A model generated the notes under the pieces. It was not told the origin of the DNA and did not search any database. It was given only the letters and a program-made list of their open reading frames with translations. This document shows positions 35,009-47,778 of a stretch of 64,000 nucleotides of DNA, one piece after another (position 1 is the stretch's first letter; each line of letters starts with the position of its first letter). This DNA comes from Pyrenopolyporus hunteri (Eukaryota; Ascomycota; Sordariomycetes; Xylariales; Hypoxylaceae), in assembly GCA_902806595.1 (NCBI GenBank), contig CADCXC010000012.1, forward strand, positions 310,001-374,000. Reading direction: 5' to 3'. The position numbers and the translations under genes are program-made.

Positions 35009-37159
35009 TTAGATGGCGATGAGCGGCTCCTCTGCGGCAACGGGTCTCTCATTACCTCTCTCGCCTTCCGGAATCTGATTCCCTCCTCCCGACTCTCTAC
35101 TAGTGTCGGCGGGATCGCCGTTCTCGGCGTTCTGCTCCGCATTGTCTTGCCCCTCGGATTGCTGAGCTGCTGCCGCAGCGGCAGCGGCAGCCTCGGCCTC
35201 GGCCTCCTGACGCCGTCGCTCAGCCCGCGCATCCGCTTCCACCTGTGCAATATGTCTCTCCGCAACTCCTGGGGCGATACTAGCGAGGAACAGGATACCG
35301 GCGCGTTCCACTCTTCTAACTTGGTCCATCAACCAGTTTGCATTGGCATTACGCCGCTGTTGTACCAATCTAGCGGCCGTGTCGGCTGGGTCTAGTTCCA
35401 TCTGTTGTTGACCGGCGTTGGCTGCGGTATCACCATTCACGCCTTGGGCGCCGCCAGGTCGTGCGGGCGCCCGTACGCCTTGTTGGTGGCCATCTGCCAG
35501 AGGTATCAAGTTCTCGAGGCGACGGCGAAGAGGGACCCATAATTGGTCGGCGATAGGGTTCAATAAACCTGTATGGGCGAGGAATACCGCGATCGCGAAG
35601 CCAAGAACGATGATCCAACGAGACCAGCTAGAGGACGGCGACGAAAATAGCCAGATGAGGAAGCCCAAACGAGCCACCAGTAGTATGTTAGGCCATATCT
35701 GGGCTATCCTAATCGCCTGTACCTGTGGATTATCCCCGCGCGCCATGGCATGTCCTATGTGCTGGACCTGGGGCGGCTGAGCCATGCCGTGCTGTGGTTG
35801 AGCTTGGGGTTGTTGCTGAGGCGCGTTACCTGCTTGGGTGCCGGTTATGTGACTTCGTCCAACCGGAGGGATGTGCGGTTGGGTGGTTGGCGTCGGCGCC
35901 ATATATTGTGGGTGGAAGGTATTAGCGAACGTCAATGGGAATTGTCTCGGCATAAATGGCATGATGGCGGGCGGGTTGGGGTTTCGGATCGGAGGACTAA
36001 AGTACGTCTCTAGACTGCTATTGAGCAGAAGAGCCCGTGGTCCGGTAGGGGACGACAGAATGTACACTTCCGGCGTGTTTTGAGACGCGGGCGTCTGAGA
36101 CTGATTCGTGAGTGCGCTCCTGGGTTGGCCGGTTGCTCTAAGCGGATCAGGAGTAGCAGTGGCACTACCCGCTCGAGAGGGAATTAACGGTGTCGTGACT
36201 CCAGGTAGGATGGGATGGTGGGCTTGGCCGGCCGCAAGATTCGCCAAGGAGGAGCTGCTAGCATTCCTGCGCATAGCATCAGTCATGGTCCTCGTGGCCG
36301 AACTAGAGTCTGCAGTCCGTAAGATATTCTGCACCTCGTTGTTGGATAGCTGGCCCCCGTTCGGAACCGGACGAGGTTGCGAAACCCCTATGTAAGTGGC
36401 TTCGGGAAGCGCAAAAGGAGGTCCCACCCCTCCTGGTCTTTGGAGCGGATTTATGAAGGTTTCGTTAAGAGTGATTCGCCATTGTAATGCGTTAGGACCC
36501 ATGTTCTCGCGGGTAGGGATGCGGGTGGTATCCGGCTGGAACGGCGAGGCAGTCCCTCCCGGTGTATTCGTTCCCGATGTTCCCCTAGAGTTGGCGGGAG
36601 GTGTGTCGCGCGACCCCGGTGTAGCCGTACGTTGGTTCTGGTCGCGGGTATCCATAGCCCTCACCCAAGCATCGTATTGTTGCGGATTAGTAGGAGTAGG
36701 AACGATCGGTCGGAAGCCTGCGGGGCCCCGAATTGCAGCGTGAAGCGGATTTTGCGCGGGCGCAGGCCGGCCGTCAGAGAGATCTCGTAGCACTAAGTGC
36801 AGTGTCTGGTGGCCCGAAGATCGCAGCTGGAGCGCGGAGATTTGTTAGGCTACCATGCTCAATTTGCGCGATGAAATGGTACTTACAGTTTCTTGACCAA
36901 ATATGTCAGTCATGGTCTCGTTATCACGGGCTAATAGACGGCCTCTATGAATAAGGCGCTGGGCCTGGTCGGCAGGCTTCGTGCTGACAGCATTTCGGAT
37001 CCGCTCTTTTAACTGTTTGACAGTAAGGTTGGTTGGGAGTTGGTGGAGGGCGAGCGGCTGCGGTACGCCAACAGAAGGCGATACTATTTGTAACGTGAAA
37101 GTTTCAGCTGGGTTTGACTCGGCTTGAGGGTTCGACGAGGACGCCAGGTCGGACGCCAT
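35009..37159 (-). CDS. HERP/Usa1-like ubiquitin-like ER membrane protein
   Basis: Probable scaffold of ER-associated degradation. Exons (minus) are 36887-37159 and 35009-36826 (60 bp intron GTAAGT...CTCCAG), giving 696 residues. I chose the acceptor before LRSSGHQTLHLVLRDL because it completes the last strand of the ubiquitin fold; another AG 21 bp downstream would also keep frame. The ubiquitin-like domain covers about residues 18-110 (FTLQIVSPSVG, LTVKQLKERIRNAV, RLIHRGRLL). A long disordered Pro/Thr/Asn/Gln-rich middle follows. Two hydrophobic segments near residues 470-515 (LVARLGFLIWLF and WIIVLGFAIAVFLAHTG) form a membrane hairpin. The tail has an Ala/Glu/Gln-rich coiled segment. This plan matches human HERPUD1 and fungal Usa1-type proteins; the exact ortholog is an inference. 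Confidence 0.82.
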
Positions 37160-38301
37160 CGCGACTTATAACTGCTGGACAAGGCTCGAAGGGTGTTAAC
37201 CCACCCCTCCGAGCGGCAGGATTGGACGAGAATATAGGCGCAAGGAGCGAATTCTAAATAGAGTTGCGCATTCACTCTTCGCTACCTGGCCACCTCGCTA
37301 CCTTACGTATCGTAGGTTCAGGGAATTAAGAGGTGGTGGGAAGCATGTCAGGCAGGACAAGCAGGAATATCATTCAAGATTTCCCGCAAGAGACACGTAG
37401 CCTCGTATGGTATATGTTAGGTGTGTGTTAATGGTTACCACAGAGATGGGGATAGAGAGTCAGGTTGAGAGAGAGAAAATCTAGGATAATTAATTAAATT
37501 AATAGAGAATCAAGAAAAAAGTTGGGCCTAATGAAAAGGAAATTCGGGAAAAGTCAGGTCGGACGTTTGAAGTAAAGGAGGGAAAGTGCTGTCGAGTCGT
37601 ATATCGTCGTCGACACCATTGGAACTTCCAGCCCGTCTACTGAGGTATATGTACAAGGTATCACCTAAACCCGGACGGATGGTCCTTGTCAATGCAAGCT
37701 GTCCATGTCATGTCCCGCTTACCTAACACTTCTAGTAGGTGCCTTCGGTGGATTCCCGGGGCGAGCGATTAGATAATAAACCCGGGTATATGAATACATA
37801 GTACCGGTACCTATCTCCCAGGTAGGTACTTAGGTACCTAGTTAGGTGTTGTACCACCTTTACGTACTCCGCACTACACTGAATCTGCCAGCTGCTTAGG
37901 TTGCCTGTCGCCCTGCAATTAAGCTGAAAAGGGATAGCTCTTAAAGCTCCCACCACCGGCTCTGGCGTCATTGAGGGTCTTTTCTCGAAGTACGCCGCAA
38001 TTGTTTTTTGTTAATCCAGTTGACAGCTTAGATTTCCAATTCTAAGATCTCAACTTCAATTCTAGTAGATCCAACCCCGAACTTATAGGGGACGGCTTGA
38101 TTCATTCATTTCTCCTCATAGTGACGACCACCTCTCATAAGACGAATGTCATCGTCTCCAAATAGCTGCTTTCCTTTTCCTGTATATGCACCCACTTAGA
38201 ACTAGGCCTCTCTTAGCGTGCCCTTTTTTTTCCCTTTCCCCATTTTCCCTCTTATCGAAACCTAAATGAAGACGATCTCCTAGGTCTTAGACACATAGGA
38301 C
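37160..38301. promoter_or_regulatory. Divergent intergenic region HERP-like / PSD1
   Basis: About 1.1 kb between divergent starts, expected to hold both promoters. A TAGGTACC cluster sits at 37801-37850 and pyrimidine-rich sequence at 38220-38255 precedes PSD1. No gene was recognised. Confidence 0.5.
37801..37850. repeat. TAGGTACC palindromic cluster
   Basis: GTACCGGTACC, GGTAGGTACTTAGG and TACCTAGTTAGG units in tandem; member of the dispersed motif family. Confidence 0.8.
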
Positions 38302-39966
38302 ATGTCAATGGCGAGTCTATGTTCGGCGTCGGTCCGAGGACACTCGCCCGCATTGAGCCGTCCGGTCTCGCCATGTATGCTCCGGCAGACGTATACCGCC
38401 GCGACACGACGGTCGACGAGACACTTCGTAACCACGCCGAAACAATGCTTCCACCAATCTTCGCGGAGATACCAAAATAACGAGCGCTTCGGGTCAAGGT
38501 TGCGGAACGCCCTAAGGGATACGAAGGTCCGGTGGTATCCCATACCCGTTGGCTTGGGAATTGCTTTTCTTGGGGGTGTGCAGTTCTACAAAACACAGGC
38601 CCGCGAGAAGGAAAGAATAGAGAGAGAAACCGCCGACGGCGATGGTATTGGTACTCGTCCTAAGAAGCGAGCGCGAATACGACCGGACGGGCCATGGTAT
38701 GCGCCTAATATACGCATCAGCAATATATGTCAACCTCATGGCTGACCTGCTCTTCTTAGGCAAGTAAAAGTAATGTCGACACTGCCACTAAAGGCTATGT
38801 CGAGATTATGGGGCAAGTTCAACGAGCTCACTATACCCTACTACCTCCGAGTCCCCGGCTTTAAACTATACGCCTTTATCTTCGGCGTGAACTTAGACGA
38901 GGTGTCCGAGCCGGACCTCCACGTCTACCCTAACCTCTCAGCGTTCTTCTACCGAACCCTAAAGCCCGGCGTCCGACCCCTGGACCCCAATCCGAACGCG
39001 CTCCTTTCGCCCGCCGACGGTCGAGTCCTGCAATTTGGAAAGATCGAGGGTAACGACATCGAGCAAGTCAAGGGCATGACCTACACCGTCGACGCCCTCC
39101 TAGGGAAGAACACGCCGCCGCCCAGCCTATCCGACAAAAGCCCCGAAGCGCCCGCCCACAGCGGCCACGAGCTCTCCGCCGACGAGGAATTCGCCCGAGT
39201 GAACGGGATATCCTACACGCTCCCGAACCTCTTCTCCGGGCCCGACAGCACCAAGACCCAGGAACCGAGGAGCCCGAGCACCAAGCTAGACGACCAAGCG
39301 GCCGTGTCCTCGAGCCCGTCCGCCGTCTCCGAGGTGCGCGCGGACCTGGCGCTGGGCGAGAAGCCGTGGTACGCGCTGCTCTCGCCGGGCGACCGCACGG
39401 CGCTGTACTACGCCGTCGTGTACCTGGCGCCGGGGGACTACCACCGGTTCCACTCGCCGGCGAACTGGGTCGTCGAGCGCCGCCGGCACTTCGCCGGCGA
39501 GCTGTACTCCGTGTCGCCCTACCTGCAGCGCACGCTCCCCGGCCTGTTCACGCTGAACGAGCGCGTCGTGCTCCTCGGCCGCTGGCGCTGGGGCTTCTTC
39601 AGCTTCGTCCCCGTCGGCGCGACGAACGTGGGCTCCATCGCGATCAACTTCGATCGCGAGCTGCGCACTAATTCCCTCCTCACCGACACCGCGGCCGATC
39701 GCGCGGCCGAGGAGGCCGCTGCCCGCGGCGAGCCGTATGTCGGGTTCGCGGAGGCGTCGTATGCGGCGGCTAGCCGTGTGCTGGGCGGCCATGCGCTGCG
39801 CCGCGGGGATGAGATGGGCGGGTTTAAGCTTGGTAGCACGATTGTGCTTGTTTTTGAGGCGCCCGTCGCGACGGAGGGTCCGGCTCCTAGGCGAGGATTC
39901 GTGTGGGCAGTGGAGAAGGGACAGAAGGTTAAGATGGGACAGGCGTTGGGATATGTTGAGGAGTGA
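38302..39966 (+). CDS. psd1: Phosphatidylserine decarboxylase, mitochondrial (PSD1 type)
   Basis: Converts phosphatidylserine to phosphatidylethanolamine at the inner mitochondrial membrane. Exons are 38302-38696 and 38760-39966 (63 bp intron GTATGC...CTTAG), giving 533 residues. An Arg/Ser-rich mitochondrial presequence is followed by one transmembrane segment (WYPIPVGLGIAFLGGVQFY, about residues 80-100). The catalytic domain contains FNELTIPYYLRVPGF, LSPADGRVLQFG, and YLAPGDYHRFHSPANW with the conserved His. The autocatalytic cleavage site is Leu489-Gly490-Ser491-Thr492 in GGFKLGSTIVLVFEAP; Ser491 would become the pyruvoyl group of the small subunit. Residues about 155-245 form a Ser/Pro-rich insertion between conserved blocks, common in filamentous fungal PSD1. 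The second exon is strongly GC-rich. Confidence 0.95.
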
Positions 39967-41455
39967 AGGGGGTGAGGAAGAAGGGGGGAGGTGGTGCTGT
40001 ATATACCGACTTACGAACTTATCTGTAAAATATTACGGAATTTGAATATGAAAATATGAGAAGAATGAGAAACGCGTCGAGAAATGGAGAGATTATGGGT
40101 AGAGCGCTGCCTGTAAAAGCTGCATGCTAGGTATTCTAGCATTTATACCATTGTCATCTCTATTCAATACTACCTCGTACAACGATTTGCTTTACGTATT
40201 TCGTAAGTAGTATGATAGAAGCGGTCCGGCTAGATTGGGGAAGAATAGAAGATCCGTGGAAGAGCCTTTATGAATCTTCTCACTAGTATGCAGGCAAACA
40301 AGGAATATCTGAACGATAATTTTTAAATTAATAACTGATAATTGACTGCTCATTTTCCGGAGGAAAACCAGGGACGCTTCTCAGCGGCAAAGGATAATAC
40401 CTGACGATGCAAAGCAGCACGATATGACAATAATCGATATAACCCTCTTGTTAACGATACCATGTCGGCGATGTCCTCTTTCCAGCAAATAGCCTCGTCC
40501 TCGGCGAGAGTCCATGTTCGGTAATATCCCGATCACGATAAAACACATTTCACCGATGTCATTAAAGCTCTTCTACTAGAACGTACTAGGACCGAGGCTC
40601 TTTAGAGGAAAAAAAAGAGGATGTGGGTGAAGACACCGCACAAAACAGGTCTATCGAGATTGCATTATCGTTTGCAAAGCCAGCCGTGTGTCATCATTGC
40701 CCTATTCCTCCCTCTAGACGCCGCCAAAGAGTCAAACTATTTGACTCCTTGGTCCTGACAAGTGACAAAAATCCATACATCGAGACAGCTCGCACGCCTC
40801 CCCAAACCTCCGTTCCATCTTTTTTGGCACTGGTACTCGGTTAATATCCGCCATAGAGACGAACAGTTTTTCTCTCCCCATCTCCAAATACTCCCTCTCT
40901 TTCTTTCGCAACAATAACCACTTTTGCTGAGACTCCACATTCGTAAGAGTCGGCACCATCTCAGACAGAGTATGCTTGCCAGACTCCTGCCCGCCCTGGC
41001 TACCACACCAGATACGCAGCAGGGCGAATTCGAACGTCGTACAAAGTCATCAAGTATGTACGGGAAATGAAAATACCTAACCTGTGTACCTGACACCCCA
41101 GAGACAGGCCAAACCGAAGTGTCACCGGAGAGTTGTGTAGGACAGCTAGGATTTCTTAATCAAGGTGATGCCTTCTTTAATCCTTCGTGGTCAAGAATAT
41201 AGGAATTGTCCACATAAAAAGATTAAAAGTCGACAGAGAGTACCACGGGGATTGGGTCGAGAGATGTATAGCCAAATAATGGCTGAAAAACAAGGGCTGT
41301 GAAAATGTATGGTTGTGTGAAATGAAACGGAATTTTAGAGGTTCGTGTAAACCAGGTCGTCGTCACCTTCAAGGCCTATCATGAAGAAGCTGAGCATAAT
41401 CGGGGCGCGATTCATTAAAAGGCAGCTCAGGATAGAAGAGTAACCCGGTTTAAAA
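39967..41455. other. Intergenic stretch between convergent genes
   Basis: About 1.5 kb between the 3' ends of PSD1 and RTS1. Overlapping open frames at 40623-41096 on both strands have no family resemblance. No repeat or RNA gene was recognised. Confidence 0.5.
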
Positions 41456-43657
41456 TCACCGCTGACCTCTCGCGGAGCCCACCGAATTCTGTCGTTCGTG
41501 GGCGTTAGGGCGGTTACCTCGATCGGCATCCTGGAGCTTCAGCGAATTCAGCCTCTTCTGATTATCCTCCGTAACCGAATCGGCCTCTTCAACTCGCGGT
41601 AATACGTTCACCGGCTTCGACGATGGAGTTCCGTTTCCAGAAGCGCCATTTGCTTTCCTCTTATTGGCTTGCTCCGTAATGGCAGCCCATTTCCTCTCTC
41701 GGAGGGCTTCCCTTGCTGCGGCATTATTCTGTTGCTCAGTATACTCGTGGGAGCAGTCGTCGAAAAGTTGCGGGTTAATTTCCATAAAAAGCTTCATCGC
41801 GTTATACACCATTCCGTGGATTGTCCTGAGCTCCATTGTCAGCTTCCGGAACTAACCAATTAGCGTAAGACTTCCTTACCTGTTCCAATGTCCTTTAGAA
41901 TTTTCGTAGAGCGGCGCAAACATGATAGGCAGGATAATGTCGACGTTATCGCTTACGAGGTTGCAGAAATACTCATTGTTCCAGAAATACAAAGCTCGCT
42001 CCGCAACCTGGAAATGGGGGCTTGCTACTGACTTTGCGAGCTGGTGAAACAGCGGTTCCTGAACCTTTGTGAATTCCGCCGGGTCCATGACCTCGAAAAT
42101 GTCTTCGACCTCGTTGAGGTACATAACCTCCTTGGTGCTGTTGACTTTGGGCCAATATCGGAGAAGGCCAAGGACGACATCCTCGGTAAGCGACGCATCT
42201 TTCTCGAGGAACTGGACAATGCAGTACGCGAGCTGGGGGTGGTACATGCTGAGACTCTTAACTTTGTGGAGAGGAAGCAGAACTCTGGTTAGGAATAGCT
42301 TGTGCTCCTCCTTTAGTGGTAGGGCGAATCCATTGATGATGGATCCCAGAATCTCAAGAAGCTCGGCGACCCCATTGAATCTCTCAGTCTCGTAGGTGAA
42401 CTGGAAGAAGACGTTATTGATAGAGCGTCGGATAAAAGAACGGAGGTTCAAGAATTTCCCGTAGATTCGATGCAAGGTCGTCTTGAGGAAGTCTCTCTCG
42501 CGAGGGTCCTCCGAGTCAAAAAGCTCAAGGAGCTGAAGAACAAAGCTGTGGTCGATATACGACTTGGCGATGTTGGTGTTGAAATCCTGACTCTCGATGA
42601 ATCTTAAGAAGAATTCGTAGACGACCTGAATATGGGGCCAAGCCACTTCAAGGACGGGCTCGTCTTCCTCGGGGTCAAACGCCTCGCCTTGGGGATTCAT
42701 TGGTGGCGGGATCGGGCGGAACAAGTTTTTAGCGAACATCTCGACAACTCGAGGGTACATAGGCTCCGTAATGACTTGGCGGTTATTGGCTACGTAATCT
42801 AGCAGCTCGTGTAGGGCTAGACGCTTGATCTCCTTTGACTTCATGTCGGCGCTAGCGTCATTGAAGTCGAAAATGACATTGCACTGGTCAATTTTCTGCA
42901 TGAAAAGCTCCTGTCGCCGGTTGGGCGGCACCTCGTGGAACCCTGGGAGCTTCTCAAGCTCTCGATGCGTCGAAATATCGAACCGCGATGAGTTTTGCCT
43001 CCTGGGAGTTCTGAGGCCTTCGGGAACGTCCTTAGGCGTCTGATGGAGGCGATCGAAAACTAGCGACTTCGAGCCGGCTTTGGGAGGAGCAAGGTCGTGC
43101 GGCATCGTCTCGGCAGCCCCGGGGGGTGGTATATGCTATAGGAAAGGAATACGTTAGTATTCATTCGGACGATGTTAAAGGGGACAGAGGTGTAGCATAC
43201 TGGAGCACTTGGGCTGATGACCACAGTTGGCGGAAGAGTACCACCATGTCGAGGAGTAGCAGCGCCGTTTGGCGACTGCTGCGAGCCTAGATTGCCGAAT
43301 CGGTCCGGCAAAGCACCCTGGCCGGGCGCTTGACCGGCCTGGCCCTGTAGAGCAGGACCTCCATGATCACCGCCATGTGTTCCAGCATTCTGGGGAGGGA
43401 GAGGTTTGTTTCTGATATCGTTCAGAGTCGAGGTAGATGAAGAGGGAGTCAATACAGGTGACTGCGTCTCTCGGGAGCCACTGGACGAGGGGGAAGCTGT
43501 CCCATCCTTGGAATCCTTATTCTTCTTAGAGGACTTACTGTCACCCTTGCCTCGCGAGAGCTATTAAAATAAGTGTATAAGTTAGCAACACAACTATATA
43601 CGAGAAGAACCAAGCATATCAAATGATCGGACGTACGGCTCGGCTGAAGCGCTTCAT
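41456..43657 (-). CDS. rts1: PP2A B56-family regulatory subunit
   Basis: Targets protein phosphatase 2A to substrates at centromeres, septum and in stress and cell-size control. Exons (minus) are 43637-43657, 43201-43560, 41880-43135 and 41456-41825, giving 668 residues. The first exon is seven codons (MKRFSRA) and reads in phase into LSRGKGDSKSSKKNKD. Residues about 1-150 are a Ser/Pro/Gly-rich disordered region ending in VVISPSAPHIPPPGAAETMPHDL, a stretch conserved in fungal B56 proteins. The B56 HEAT-like domain follows (PRVVEMFAKNLFRPIPPP, WPHIQVVYEFFLRFIES, YIDHSFVLQLLELFDSEDPRERD, INNVFFQFTYETERFNG, VSDNVDIILPIMFAPLYENS) to the conserved NRTIHGMVYNAMKLFME. The C-terminal tail is charged and disordered. 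All splice sites are canonical. A TGA at 41456 ends the frame; a further 3' exon cannot be excluded. Confidence 0.93.
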
Positions 43658-45808
43658 CTTTGTAGGTCACAGCCCCTACTTGTGGTGGGGTGGGGGGGCC
43701 CGACTTTCTCGTCTCCTCAGAATGCTGTATAGAAAAAGATGAAAGGCGAAAGTCGATGAGTTAATGCGGATAGACGCGTCGCTGAAGCAGGCTCGGAGGA
43801 TGGACGTCTAACCGCGGATAATAGGTCGGTATTGAAATAGGTATTGACGAGTGCGTGATCGAGCTGAAGAATTAAGATTGTGGGTTCACCGTCTGTTTGG
43901 TACGAGGGCAAGATTCGTGAGGATTAGGCGTAAGGAGGCGGGATGGTCCTATTGCGGTTGCGGCTGTCGCATAAACGAGGTAAGCGAACTGAACAGTCGT
44001 GACGGGTAAACAAATGAGTAGCAATAGCCCATGCAAGATAGCTCAAATTGAGCCTCTTAGCTTGAGGGAAGAAGAATAAATGTGTCGACGGTCGAACGAG
44101 TTCAGATATGAAGATCCAAGTTTGAGTTGTCGTTGTGGAAGGTGGAGAAGGCGCCTACTTTGCTTGCTGTAGGCGGGCTTAGTTTAGGGACTCCGGTGAT
44201 CTTCCAGGGCCAAAGGGGAAACGGGCATATGTACAATACATAAGTGCACAGACGTGGATGCATCTGATGTAGGTAGGGTAGAGGTACAGGTACCGGTATA
44301 CGTACCTAGGTACCTATGTACATACCTACGCCTAGTACCCGGGCACATAGCACAGCAGGAAAAGCAGCGGTACGGAGCGGCTACCCCAGCAACCAGGGTT
44401 AGGTACGCAACGCAGTCGACATGACTTACTCGGGTACTTGGTACCTAAGGGTCACAGCCAGGGAAGAAGAAAAAAGGGGGGGTTTTCCTTTTTCTTTCCT
44501 TTTAATTTGATTACGAAAGTTCGATACTACTTTTAATGTGGTATCAATCGAGGAATAGTTGAATCTCAAAGTTCACTAATTACGATAGGTACCTAATCAT
44601 CAGACTTCCATTTCCACCTGTTAATGGCAACGTACCCAATGAATCGTTAAAATGATGCAGGCGCATTATGCATTCATTGCGTTTTATGCAAGGTCCAGTC
44701 GGTGCCAGCTGCCCAGAGACGGCCTCTGTGGGGTTAGTCCGGGTTTGTTACATGATTGATTTATGCTAGCTCGTCTTGGTTGGCCTAGTGGTGCAGAGCC
44801 GCGTCGAATCATCAGCTAGTCGGCGGGGCAGAATGACCCAATGGATAATGTCTCGTGAGCTTAGGTAGGTACCTTAGTACCCTAGTGTCCCCTGTAGCTG
44901 AACGCGCTGAACACTGGAAGTATCTACCTACATATTCTTCTATGCATAGTGACTCCTCGGGATATACCAATGAGCGAGTAACCCATTGTATTCCTTAGGC
45001 AGGTCGAGATCACACACTATCTATACTGTACCTTCTGTAGGCGACATGTATGTTGCACTTTCACGTACGCCGGAAACCACTTAAGAGGTACGTACTCAAT
45101 TGCGCATCTTTTCAATACGAGGGCAATGAAAAGTGAATATATAAAGATTAAGGTCAGGTACCTGTCAAAGCGAACGGTAAGTGCCGGGTTGTACAACATT
45201 GAACGGACCAGAGTAAAAATTGCAACAATGCGAATTAATCTATAGGCATATACGTATACAGTAATAAGATGCTCATCCTTACTATGTGATTCCAAACTTT
45301 GCCGATGCAGAATTTAATTGGGTCTTGCTCATAGGCTGAATCTTGATTTCCTTCGCAGCCCCTTACTGTACGCCGCACTGTCTGCATCGTCTGCATCTCT
45401 CATTAATCTCAACAATCAATGGTTAAGTTCATATTGTGTCTACTCACTTGATCCAGTTTCAGTCCCACAAACATATCTACCTAGGTAGGTATACAACATC
45501 AGGGATCGCTACAATAACCTGTATCTCGAAGCTCTTAAAGGAACACTCGATATTCAGTAGCCGGTGCATCAGTCGAAAACAGGCAGCGCAGGTTTTCGCC
45601 GCCAAAGTACCAACAAAATCAAGGGTAATCAAGTATCAGATATCGCGGAACTACGCTCGGCGTATAAGCTACAAGAAAGTCGTGCTCTTCATATGAAACT
45701 CAACTCGAATCACGACGCAACAGCTTCCGCCTACATATTTGCTGGATGAAAATCAGAACCGCCCTAAAGATACTTCAGGCTTAAGAGCGCCTATGCTTCA
45801 TCATAATA
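43658..45808. promoter_or_regulatory. Divergent intergenic region RTS1 / TFC1
   Basis: About 2.2 kb between divergent starts. It holds a TAGGTACC cluster at 44270-44334, single motifs at 44588-44594 and 44862-44882, and CCTAGGTAGG at 45480-45490. A tRNA A-box-like string at 44783-44794 lacks a correctly spaced B box. No gene was recognised. Confidence 0.5.
44270..44334. repeat. TAGGTACC palindromic cluster
   Basis: GTAGGTAGGGTAGAGGTACAGG then CGTACCTAGGTACCTATG; dispersed motif family in the RTS1/TFC1 promoter interval. Confidence 0.8.
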
Positions 45809-47778
45809 ATGGAAGCCGAAGATGATTCATATTATGCTGATGATATAGATGAGGTTGAGGACACCTATGAACAAACAGGCGCTCCCATATTCGAGGTACC
45901 TCGGAGGAAAATAGTCGCCATAGAGCATCCCTGTGTCATTCTCAACCTCGACAAAGGACTCGCTACGTTTGGACCGGACCCCAATTTCCAGAAAGTAGGC
46001 GCCTCTAAATAAATCGCAAAAGTGATCGATGGAATTGTCGACTGATCGTAGTAATAGCTTCTCTCTGACTCGCCGGAACCCAGTGCGGTTCCTCTGTGGT
46101 TTAGGCCTGACAATCCTACGTCAAAACCCATCGTATCACATTATGCACCCACCAACAACATTTTACTCAAGATTACCCTTCCCAAGAGGACGGGCAGAAA
46201 ACGGAAGCGTGGGAGCGATGAACCTTTCACTGGCGACATCGATATCGCAGACGGCGTAGCCGCCACCTCCGGTACTGATCGAATCGGTTCCGAGGGCCGA
46301 CGGGATAGGCCCAGGTCTATTCTTCGAAAGATGCGGGACAACCCGGAAGAGTATCAGGTAGAAGCTGTCGGGAATGTTCAGGGTACCCATAGATATCGAG
46401 GTCTAGCGGATTTCCAGTTTGCCAACACGAGCCCCTCATTCTTAACCAAGACCGCAGAGAATCTTCTCCCAATGAAAGGTAAAGGGCTCTTAGAACGTCG
46501 CATCAATTACCATTTTGTTTGCTAACTTCTATCCCAGTCTCAAAGCTGCGGGAGGTCAAGTTTACCCCAGGCGTAGCGACGGGCCCTGGCCAAGAGATAA
46601 TACCTCCACCACACTTTACGGACAAGGTTATTGGATTCAATTACAATTATGAGCAGAATCCGAATACCAAGGTTGAAGGGGACGAGGTCGGAAAGCAGCA
46701 ATTGATAAACGTGCAAGGTAGGAAGAAACATTCGTACGGCTACTTCATCGACAACAATCAATACCCCGTTCCTCAGAAGCCCCGACGGGAGCCGGCCATG
46801 CATATACCAGAAGCGTTGATGGACCAGCTTCACAAATTGATGGAAGAAAGACCCATTTGGACACGCCGTGCCATTCTCAACCGTGTGACGGGAAACTACT
46901 CCGACTCGGTACTCAGAATCGCCCTCCAGCTTATTGGTTACCAATTCAGGGGCGGGCCGTGGCGGGATGCCTTCATCAAGTACGGTGTTGATCCCCGCTC
47001 CGATCCTAGCTTCAGGATATACCAGACACTGGCATTTAAGCTTGAACGAAATATAGTGGGGACGAAGAAAATACCTTGGGAAGTCGTCAGGAAAGGCCAG
47101 ATGACGAAGCACAAGAGGGTGAATCGTAACAGCCACATCTGGAACGGCGCAGAATACTCGACGGATGGGAAGTTCTGGCAAGTCTGCGATATCACGGACC
47201 CCTTCGTACGGAAGATCATAGACCAAGCACCGCTGAGGGAGGAGTGCGACTTGAAAGATTCCGGTTGGTACCACAAGGGCACTTGGACTAAGGTCAAGAT
47301 GGCCATGAAGGTGAAGATGATTGCTATCAAGAGAGGGCGAATGGGCTCGGACGACGATCGTCCTCAAAAGCCGGGTTTCTTATACAATTCCTTCATCGAG
47401 GATAGAATCAGACAATGTCCCGACGTAACGGACAAACCACTCGGCTTGACCATCGAGCCGTTCTTACGTCCTATGGAGGAGGTCGATACAAGATTATACA
47501 GGCGCCGAATGAACCCCCCGGCCAAGCGGAAGCCCGAGTCCGCCGGAGCAGATGGCCTGTCAACACCCGGAGGCGAAGACGAGGCGGTAGACGATAATGA
47601 AGACGCAACCCCACCAGATAATGCTTGGGGAGTGGACGTCCTAGACAACGATGTTGATGACGCGGACGAGGATGTAGAGGATTATGAAGGCTATTACGGC
47701 AATGGTGATGAAGGTGAAGAAGGAGAAGAGGGAGAAGAGGAGTATGGAGAAGGGGGCGAGGAGTACGATATCGAGTAG
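45809..47778 (+). CDS. tfc1: TFIIIC subunit (tau95 / Tfc1)
   Basis: Subunit of the RNA polymerase III factor TFIIIC; the tauA part binds the A box of tRNA genes. Exons are 45809-45994, 46058-46478 and 46538-47778 (introns of 63 and 59 bp), giving 615 residues. MEAEDDSYYADDIDEVEDTY is an acidic N-terminus, followed by RKIVAIEHPCVILNLDKGL, a hallmark start of tau95. The second exon begins LLSDSPEPSAVPLWFRPDN and carries ILLKITLPKRTGRKRKRG. The third has FNYNYEQNPNTK, the winged-helix region LMEERPIWTRRAILNRV, and PWEVVRKGQMTKH. The last 80 residues are almost entirely Asp/Glu, as in other tau95 proteins. Acceptor choice at 46057 is forced because the AG six bases upstream would read through a stop. 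Confidence 0.92.

Noticed and set aside
39286..39792. 168-codon minus-strand open frame
   Set aside because: Antisense to the PSD1 catalytic exon; Arg/Ala/Val-biased shadow.
44770..44830. Possible tRNA gene (A-box-like TGGCCTAGTGGT)
   Set aside because: The nearest B-box-like string is too close and mismatched, and no acceptor-stem pairing can be drawn.
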